Notes under the pieces: generated by a model
The model's input: the letters and a program-made list of their open reading frames with translations, nothing else
Database searches by the model: none
What the model was told of the DNA's origin: nothing
Part shown: piece by piece, positions 8,090 to 13,046 of the stretch
How positions within the stretch are numbered: the stretch's first letter is position 1
How the letters are laid out: each line of letters begins with the position of its first letter
Position numbers and translations under genes: made by a program
Assembly (NCBI GenBank): GCA_023447335.1
Contig: JAEXOD010000074.1
Location: 1-13,046 of the forward strand
Direction of reading: 5' to 3'
Origin: Bacteroidota bacterium
GTDB taxonomy: Bacteria > Bacteroidota > Ignavibacteria > Ignavibacteriales > Melioribacteraceae
DNA: 13,046 bases

Positions 8090-8125
8090 AAATCCCTCGA
8101 CATTGAAATCGAGGGATTTTTATTT
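8090..8125 (+). terminator. Rho-independent terminator between convergent genes
   Basis: A perfect 11-bp stem (AAATCCCTCGA at 8090-8100, TCGAGGGATTT at 8109-8119) with an 8-base loop is followed by TTTATTTT on the plus strand. It lies 22 bases after the stop of the TPR-OB gene. On the minus strand the same hairpin follows sbcC but is trailed only by a broken T-run (TTTAATAAT), so it probably works best for the plus strand. Confidence 0.88.
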
Positions 8126-8129
8126 TAAA

Positions 8130-10535
8130 TTAAACCAACTCGGCAAAACTGTAATTCCCTTTCCGTTGTACAAGTAATTTATTAGGAAATACTTCTTCAA
8201 CATCTTGATTATGAGTAACCACGAAGATTTGTTTAAAGTCGCCTGATACAGCTTGTAAAGTGTTTACCAAGTCTTCTCTTCGGTTTTGATCTTGGCTACC
8301 GAAAACCTCGTCTAATGCTAAAAAGCCCATATTTTTCCTACCGCTTAAAGCTGCAATTCGCTTACTTATTGCAATGCGAATACATATTGAAGCCAAATCC
8401 TTTTCACCACCTGAAAGTGTATCCAAAGGAACGTCAATGCCGTCACGATTGACGTAAAAATTAAAATCAGGTTCAATTCTTAAACCGGTATATCTCCCTT
8501 TAGTTATTTCAGTAAATAGTTTATCTGCACTTTCAGATATTGAGGGCAATTCTTTAGAAGTTAACTTTACTTTAAATTCTTTAATAAAATCAATAAGTTT
8601 ATTAAGTGTTTTAATATTGGACTCAATTTTTTCTTTTTGTGCTCGTCTTCTGTCGTCCTCTTCCAAGCGGGAAAGTATATTCTTTAAATTGTTTTTTCCG
8701 TTGTTAATAATTAATGTTATTTCAGTCTTTTCGTTATTTAATTTGGTCAATTCTTTTTCTTTAATTTCTCTTTCCTTCCTTTGTTCGGTTAAAAATTCTT
8801 CGTTAAATTGTATCCCGTTTCTTTCTGAATTAAGTTCGGTAAGTTTATCGGATAATTCTATTAAAAGTTTTTTTTCTTTTTCTAAATTATTTTCATATTC
8901 CGGAATTTCTTTAACTAAAGTTTGCAAACTAAAAAATTTTTTTGAAACGGGCTCTAATTCATTTTTCTTTTTCTCCGTTTCCGTAAGCCTGTTTTCATCA
9001 AACGTAATATTTTTATAATTTTCGTATTCCAATTCAAAAGCATTTATATCGTTTAATAATTTTTCCTTTCGTCTTTCAATTTCTTCTAAATTATTCTTTT
9101 TATTAGCTAAATCACTCGATAATTTTACTAAATTATCTGCTTCATGTTTAATATCCAGCATCTTTTGTTCAAGAGCATTAATTTCTTCATTTACTGTTTT
9201 TAACTGTTGCTCGGCATCTGTTTTATCATTTGAAAAACGATTCAATTTCAATGTATATTCTTTAAGCATTTGGGAATAATATTCCTCGCCTAAGGGTCTT
9301 TTACATTCCGGACAAGGTGAATTTATTCCAAGTTTATTCAGCTTTTTTAAATTAATATTTAGTTTTGAAATTTCCGATTCTATTAAATCGAACCTTTTTT
9401 TGATTTCGGTTTTTAGTAAATCCTTATTCTTTTTCAACTCTTCATTATGCTTATACTCGGTTCTAATTCTGTCTTTTTCACTTTCAATATTAATGAAGGA
9501 GTTAATAATTAATTGAAGGTTTTTAACTTCCTCTTCAAGCTCTTTCAAGGAATTATATTTTTCTTGAATTGACTTTAGCAGGTTCAATTTATTTGTATGG
9601 ATTGTTTTTTGCTTTAATAGTTCCGTGTATTGAGCTACTGCCTTATCGTAATTATTTTTAAGGGGAATAATAGATTCAAACTCTTTGCTGTTTTCTATTC
9701 GTTCTTTAAGTTTAGAATTGTTCTTCTCGATATTCAGTTGTGTGGCTTTTATCTTTTCCTCAGTAGCCACAATCGTTTTTATAACAGCATTTACTTTCTT
9801 TTCTTTGTCTTCTTCAACGGTTATTTTTAATTTTATATCTTTATAAAGCGTATCTAAGTTTTTTAAAACATCAGAAATGTAAGCTTCTTTTACTTTAGCC
9901 TCTTTTAAAGTATTTGATATTAATTCCTCTTCATATCTTAATTGCTCAATTTGCGCATCAGTTAACAATATTTTTTGTAAGGCAATTAATTCTTTATCGG
10001 TTTCATTTTTCTTTTCTTTTATTCTGTCTTCAAGTTTATCAAGTTTTTGAAGTCCCAACATCTTTCTAAATTGAACATGCCTTTCATTTCCTTTCATATC
10101 TAATAAAGCTGTTACTTCTTTTTGCTCTGAAAAGAAAGAGTTCTTAAAATTTTTAGAATCAATTTTAAGCAGTTTGGTTATTTTTTTAGTAACTTCATTT
10201 GAACCGAAAGAACATGCTACATTATCGTCATTGATAAATAATTCCGCGCTTGGGGTTAAATTACTTCCCGAGAATTTACGTTTAATACGATAATTGTCGT
10301 AATTATCTTGAAAGGATAATTCTATTTCGACTGCTTCATTAGTTTTTGCATTGTCGTTACGCATTTTATCTTTATTAAATTTATATTTACCGTATAAAGC
10401 CATATATATAGCTTCAAAAATTGTTGACTTTCCGGCACCGTTTTTCCCGACAAGCCCCGTTAATCCTTCAGGGAAGGATATGGAACATTCTTCGTATTGT
10501 TTAAAATTTTTTATTTTTAACGAATTAATTTTCAT
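8130..10535 (-). CDS. sbcC: Exonuclease SbcC / Rad50-family ATPase
   Basis: The 801-residue SMC-like ATPase partners SbcD in processing DNA double-strand ends and hairpins. The N-terminal head has Walker A GKNGAGKST (30-38) and a Q-loop region FFSEQKEV (about 134-141). Two charged coiled-coil arms of roughly 240 residues each flank the zinc hook CPEC (C408, C411). The C-terminal head has the signature LSGGEKD (707-713), Walker B FLALDE (738-743, catalytic E743) and the H-loop VVTHN (H775). All ATPase elements are intact. It is shorter than E. coli SbcC (about 1,050 residues) and nearer archaeal Rad50 in size, so the arms are short. Its ATG overlaps the end of sbcD by 11 bp and has a perfect AGGAGG. 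It is cytoplasmic. Confidence 0.93.
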   Translation of the reverse strand: MKINSLKIKNFKQYEECSISFPEGLTGLVGKNGAGKSTIFEAIYMALYGKYKFNKDKMRNDNAKTNEAVEIELSFQDNYDNYRIKRKFSGSNLTPSAELFINDDNVACSFGSNEVTKKITKLLKIDSKNFKNSFFSEQKEVTALLDMKGNERHVQFRKMLGLQKLDKLEDRIKEKKNETDKELIALQKILLTDAQIEQLRYEEELISNTLKEAKVKEAYISDVLKNLDTLYKDIKLKITVEEDKEKKVNAVIKTIVATEEKIKATQLNIEKNNSKLKERIENSKEFESIIPLKNNYDKAVAQYTELLKQKTIHTNKLNLLKSIQEKYNSLKELEEEVKNLQLIINSFINIESEKDRIRTEYKHNEELKKNKDLLKTEIKKRFDLIESEISKLNINLKKLNKLGINSPCPECKRPLGEEYYSQMLKEYTLKLNRFSNDKTDAEQQLKTVNEEINALEQKMLDIKHEADNLVKLSSDLANKKNNLEEIERRKEKLLNDINAFELEYENYKNITFDENRLTETEKKKNELEPVSKKFFSLQTLVKEIPEYENNLEKEKKLLIELSDKLTELNSERNGIQFNEEFLTEQRKEREIKEKELTKLNNEKTEITLIINNGKNNLKNILSRLEEDDRRRAQKEKIESNIKTLNKLIDFIKEFKVKLTSKELPSISESADKLFTEITKGRYTGLRIEPDFNFYVNRDGIDVPLDTLSGGEKDLASICIRIAISKRIAALSGRKNMGFLALDEVFGSQDQNRREDLVNTLQAVSGDFKQIFVVTHNQDVEEVFPNKLLVQRKGNYSFAELV

Positions 10536-11667
10536 TGCTTTCCTCCTCTTCTATTTCTGCCCATACTGATTTAGTTATATTCGCCGCAAATATGAATTCA
10601 TTTTCATTTTCAAATTCTGTTTTCATGGTTGAAAATAAATAACCTTCTAAGTCAAATGATTCGCTATCGGTCACTATTTCATTATTAGAACCTTTTATTT
10701 GATAGCTAAGTCTATAAAACAAAGAATCCTTAAGTAAATCTTCAAAATCTGTTTTTGTTATTTCGTATCGCTGTTCGTTTTTAGCATCAAGTAACTTAAT
10801 ATAAAAAATTGACCCTTTAATAGAATTTTGGGTAGCTTTTTGAGCAATTATATCTATTATCCTGTTTTTTGTCAAAGTGCAACAGCTTTCTACCGAAATT
10901 TCGATAATTGGTCTTAAGTTTAGTTTAATCGGAGTTACTCTTGCGGCGGTTGTATATTCAACAGATAAGAAGAATTTATCATAATCAATCTCTTTTTCCG
11001 ATATTCTTTCAGTGCTACCGCTATAATATGTATTTCCATAATTACTAAAGTGTCTAAACTTATGCCAGTGTCCTAACGCTACATAATCAAAATGTTTTAA
11101 TTTATCTAATATTTCTTTAGGCATTATTCTTTCACCGCTTTCATAAAGCAAGTAGCTTGGCATTGAAACATGAGTAACTAATATATTTGGTTTCCCGTTT
11201 GTTAATAAAGAAATATTATTTAGTTCATTTATATACCCGTCTTCACTATTTACATGCGGTAGAAAATGTAAGTTTGCATGTTCTGTAGTAATCGGTAAAT
11301 ATTTTTCTTCAAAAATAAATTTAACCATATTAAATGCATTATAAATACCGTGTATAGGAGTAGTAAGTATTGTTTTCGGAAAATCATGATTGCCGGCAAT
11401 AATGTAGATCGGAATTCCGGCTTTCTCAAGTTTTAATAATTGTTCCGTTAAAAATACCAAAGCACGGTTTTGGGGAGTTGAACGATGAAAAATATCTCCG
11501 CTATGAATTAAAAAATCAACTTTATTGGAAATGGCATACTCAATTACTTGAGCGAAAGCACTATAAATATCTTCTTCTCGTACATTTAGTTTTGTGTTTT
11601 CGTCAAAAATCTCTAAATCGCTAAAACCAAGATGTGAATCACTAAAATGAATAAAAGTAAAACCCAT
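10525..11667 (-). CDS. sbcD: Exonuclease SbcD / Mre11-family nuclease
   Basis: The 380-residue metallophosphoesterase is the nuclease subunit of SbcCD. The seven metal-binding residues of the Mre11 fold are all visible: D10 and H12 (FSDSHLG), D58 (SGDIF), N93 (AGNHD), H166 (LVTHVSMP), and H200 with H202 (LGHWHKF). The phosphoesterase domain covers about 1-260. The remaining ~120 residues form a less conserved C-terminal region ending in an acidic tail, where Mre11 proteins usually cap and bind the Rad50 coiled coil. It is the first gene of the sbcD-sbcC operon. The start is well supported by AGGAG five bases before the ATG. Its last codons contain the sbcC ribosome binding site. Confidence 0.93.
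   Translation of the reverse strand: MGFTFIHFSDSHLGFSDLEIFDENTKLNVREEDIYSAFAQVIEYAISNKVDFLIHSGDIFHRSTPQNRALVFLTEQLLKLEKAGIPIYIIAGNHDFPKTILTTPIHGIYNAFNMVKFIFEEKYLPITTEHANLHFLPHVNSEDGYINELNNISLLTNGKPNILVTHVSMPSYLLYESGERIMPKEILDKLKHFDYVALGHWHKFRHFSNYGNTYYSGSTERISEKEIDYDKFFLSVEYTTAARVTPIKLNLRPIIEISVESCCTLTKNRIIDIIAQKATQNSIKGSIFYIKLLDAKNEQRYEITKTDFEDLLKDSLFYRLSYQIKGSNNEIVTDSESFDLEGYLFSTMKTEFENENEFIFAANITKSVWAEIEEEESNEN
10542..10547 (-). promoter_or_regulatory. Shine-Dalgarno of sbcC (AGGAGG)
   Basis: A perfect AGGAGG lies six bases before the sbcC ATG, inside the Glu-rich C-terminal codons of sbcD. It fixes the sbcC start and fits coupled translation of the two subunits. Most other genes in this window lack such a site. 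Confidence 0.75.
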
Positions 11668-11672
11668 AAAAT

Positions 11673-11677
11673 CTCCT
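11673..11677 (-). promoter_or_regulatory. Shine-Dalgarno of sbcD (AGGAG)
   Basis: TTTAGGAG ends five bases before the sbcD ATG at 11665-11667. The spacing is standard, and the site supports the chosen start. Confidence 0.65.
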
Positions 11678-11747
11678 AAATAAGAAAAAAATTCGTAAAA
11701 CTTTATTTTAATTAATTTTTAATCCGAATATCAAATATTATTACTTT

Positions 11748-11777
11748 TTAAAAACTTTTGTTATTGTTAACAATCAT
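11748..11777 (-). CDS. Possible 9-residue leader peptide upstream of sbcD
   Basis: The frame reads ATG to TAA and encodes MIVNNNKSF. It is preceded by AAAAGGAGAG with the AGGAG six to seven bases before the ATG. Its TAA lies 80 bp upstream of the sbcD start, so it would be on the sbcD leader transcript if the promoter is upstream of it. The Shine-Dalgarno is the main support; a frame this short can arise by chance, and the peptide resembles no known attenuator. Confidence 0.2.
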   Translation of the reverse strand: MIVNNNKSF

Positions 11778-11893
11778 AATACTCTCCTTTTATAACCATA
11801 CTTATAAAGAGATAAAATTTTAATAATTTTCCATTCTAAAAGCAAAAATATAAAAATTATTTATTTAATTAAGGATTAAATATTTATAAATTA

Positions 11894-11925
11894 TTTGTAA
11901 AAATCAAGCAAAAACATTAACTTTA
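11894..11925 (+). promoter_or_regulatory. Bacteroidota-type promoter candidate for ccoI
   Basis: TTTG (11894-11897), a 20-base spacer and TAACTTTA (11918-11925) fit the Bacteroidota vegetative consensus TTTG / TAnnTTTG, with one mismatch in the -7 element. It lies about 45 bases before the ccoI ATG. AT-rich DNA makes partial matches common. Confidence 0.4.
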
Positions 11926-11969
11926 AAATTAGAATAAAAAATAAGACATAATAACCTAAATTAATTTAA

Positions 11970-13046
11970 ATGGTAAATAGTTATACAAAAAACGATACAA
12001 AAGTTATTTGTTTTCATTGTGGCGAAGAATGCAAATCAACTGATATTTCAATAGGAGATAAGTACTTTTGTTGCAATGGTTGTAAAACAGTTTATGAACT
12101 GTTAGATCAAACAGATATGTGTAATTATTACAATTTGGAAACCGCACCCGGTATCTCTCAAAACAATTCAATAAAAAGAAATTTCGATTTTTTAGATAAC
12201 CAAAGTATTAAAGATAAAATTATATTATTCAAAAACAGCAATTTTAGTTCGGCAAGTTTCTTTATTCCACAAATGCATTGTAGTAGTTGTATTTGGATAC
12301 TTGAAAATTTAAATAAGCTTAATAAGGGAATTATTCATTCCGAAGTTGATTATCTTAAAAAAACATGTTCCGTTAGATTTAAAGAAGAACAAATTACGTT
12401 AAAACAAGTGGTTGAATTGCTTGATAGATTAGGATACACTCCTATATTTAATTTAGATAAGACAGACGTAAAAAACAGTTCGGATTATAAAAGTTTATAT
12501 TATAAGTTGGGGGTTGCCGGATTTGGGTTCGGTAATATAATGCTGTTAAGTTTTCCTGAATATCTATCGTTGGGAGATTTTCAAACCGATAACCTGAAAA
12601 TTATTTTTGCATATATTAACTTTGTTCTTTCTCTACCTGTATTTTTTTATAGTAGTAGTGAATATTATGTTTCAGCAATAAAGGGATTAAAAGAAAAAAT
12701 AATTAATATAGATGTTCCGATTGCTTTAGGTGTATTGGTATTATTTATAAGAAGTGTTTATGACTTATTTTTTGGTTATGGGCCCGGTTATTTTGATAGT
12801 TTAAGCGGATTAGTATTTTTACTGCTAATAGGTAAACTTTTTCAAAATAAGACATATGATACATTGAATTTTGAAAGAAATTATAAAAGTTATTTTCCAT
12901 TAGCAAGTACAAAAATAGAAAACAATTTAGAATCCACAATTCCTCTTGAATACATTAAATTAAAAGATTGGTTAATGATTCGGAACGGTGAGCTTATTCC
13001 CGCAGATAGTGTTTTAATGAGAGGAAAAGCTAATATTGATTACAGC
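11970..13046 (+). CDS. ccoI: CcoI/FixI-type copper-translocating P-type ATPase, N-terminal 359 residues (cut by window edge)
   Basis: I read this frame from ATG 11970, directly after an in-frame TAA (11967-11969), to the window end, with no stop. An N-terminal cysteine domain has CFHCGEEC (C14, C17, C21) and CCNGC (C34, C35, C38), as in CcoI/FixI proteins. A heavy-metal-associated domain at about 96-160 has MHCSSC (C104, C107). Hydrophobic segments follow from about 178 to 290, including NIDVPIALGV. The start of the actuator domain has NGELIPAD (339-346). The CPC motif, phosphorylated DKTGT and ATP domain would lie past the edge. CcoI-type pumps export Cu(I) across the inner membrane to supply cbb3-type cytochrome oxidase, so ccoS and ccoNOP-type genes are expected downstream. 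No Shine-Dalgarno is seen. Confidence 0.88.
   Translation, partial: MVNSYTKNDTKVICFHCGEECKSTDISIGDKYFCCNGCKTVYELLDQTDMCNYYNLETAPGISQNNSIKRNFDFLDNQSIKDKIILFKNSNFSSASFFIPQMHCSSCIWILENLNKLNKGIIHSEVDYLKKTCSVRFKEEQITLKQVVELLDRLGYTPIFNLDKTDVKNSSDYKSLYYKLGVAGFGFGNIMLLSFPEYLSLGDFQTDNLKIIFAYINFVLSLPVFFYSSSEYYVSAIKGLKEKIINIDVPIALGVLVLFIRSVYDLFFGYGPGYFDSLSGLVFLLLIGKLFQNKTYDTLNFERNYKSYFPLASTKIENNLESTIPLEYIKLKDWLMIRNGELIPADSVLMRGKANIDYS

Larger units (their letters stand above)
11668..11969. other. 302-bp divergent intergenic region between sbcD and ccoI
   Basis: This very AT-rich stretch holds the start signals of both operons. I see the sbcD Shine-Dalgarno (11673-11677), a tiny open frame with its own Shine-Dalgarno (11748-11777, minus) and a perfect palindrome ATTGTTAACAAT (11763-11774). 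There is also a small hairpin TTTATAA-N6-TTATAAA (11789-11795 / 11802-11808) and a promoter candidate for ccoI (11894-11925). I saw no convincing Bacteroidota-type promoter for sbcD, no RNA gene and no repeat array. Confidence 0.6.

Noticed and set aside
8617..9018. 133-codon plus-strand frame rich in Ser, Phe and Leu
   Set aside because: It is antisense to the Lys/Glu-rich coiled coil of sbcC. The composition is simply the complement of GAA/AAA-rich codons.
11668..11969. Promoter for sbcD on the minus strand
   Set aside because: TTTG and TAnnTTTG-like pieces exist, but none pair at acceptable spacing (for example, about 26 bases between the best elements).
12745..12939. 64-codon minus-strand frame
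   Set aside because: It is antisense to the ccoI reading frame, which carries clear domain motifs in this stretch.
1..13046. Defence island, CRISPR, prophage or transposon
   Set aside because: No direct-repeat array, integrase, transposase, terminal inverted repeats or known defence module is visible. SbcCD and RNase HI are ordinary repair functions.

Overview
The window is AT-rich (roughly 30% GC by eye) and looks like chromosomal DNA of a Bacteroidota / FCB-group bacterium. Three things point there: a fused acyltransferase resembling the OlsF amino-lipid synthases known from Flavobacterium and other bacteria, a CcoI-type copper ATPase with the two-part N-terminal cysteine region familiar from Bacteroidota, and A/T-rich leaders without Shine-Dalgarno (SD) sequences on most genes. 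The standard code is used, with TAA, TAG and TGA all serving as stops. I see no phage, transposon, tRNA, rRNA or CRISPR.

Left edge (1-650): the 5' part of a calcineurin-like metallophosphoesterase on the minus strand runs off the window. It is divergent from a plus-strand gene for a bifunctional O-/N-acyltransferase (OlsF-like, 651-2426), the enzyme type that makes ornithine- or other amino-acid-containing membrane lipids. A weak AT-rich hairpin terminator candidate follows it.

Middle (2548-6548): a tight three-gene plus-strand operon encodes a SAM-dependent small-molecule methyltransferase, a five-TM LTA-synthase/sulfatase-type phosphotransferase acting outside the inner membrane, and an RNase HI with intact DEDD residues and unfamiliar domains on both sides. 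The last two overlap by ATGA. A separate plus-strand gene (6671-8068) encodes a helical, TPR-like protein ending in a cold-shock-like OB fold. It ends at a strong hairpin terminator (8090-8125) that also faces the convergent operon.

Right (8130-11667, minus): sbcD-sbcC, the Mre11-Rad50-type DNA end-processing complex. The genes overlap by 11 bp, and a perfect AGGAGG for sbcC lies inside the end of sbcD. A 302-bp AT-rich divergent region separates sbcD from the 5' part of a CcoI/FixI-type copper P-type ATPase (11970 to the window end). That region has a Bacteroidota-like promoter candidate for ccoI and a possible 9-codon leader ORF with a good SD upstream of sbcD.

Two loose themes recur: envelope lipid/polymer chemistry (olsF-like, methyltransferase, LTA-synthase-like) and nucleic-acid handling (RNase HI, OB-fold/TPR protein, SbcCD). 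I found no clear new defence or mobile system. The least explained parts are the RNase HI flanking domains, the TPR-OB protein, and the mixed operon linking a periplasmic phosphotransferase to an RNase H.
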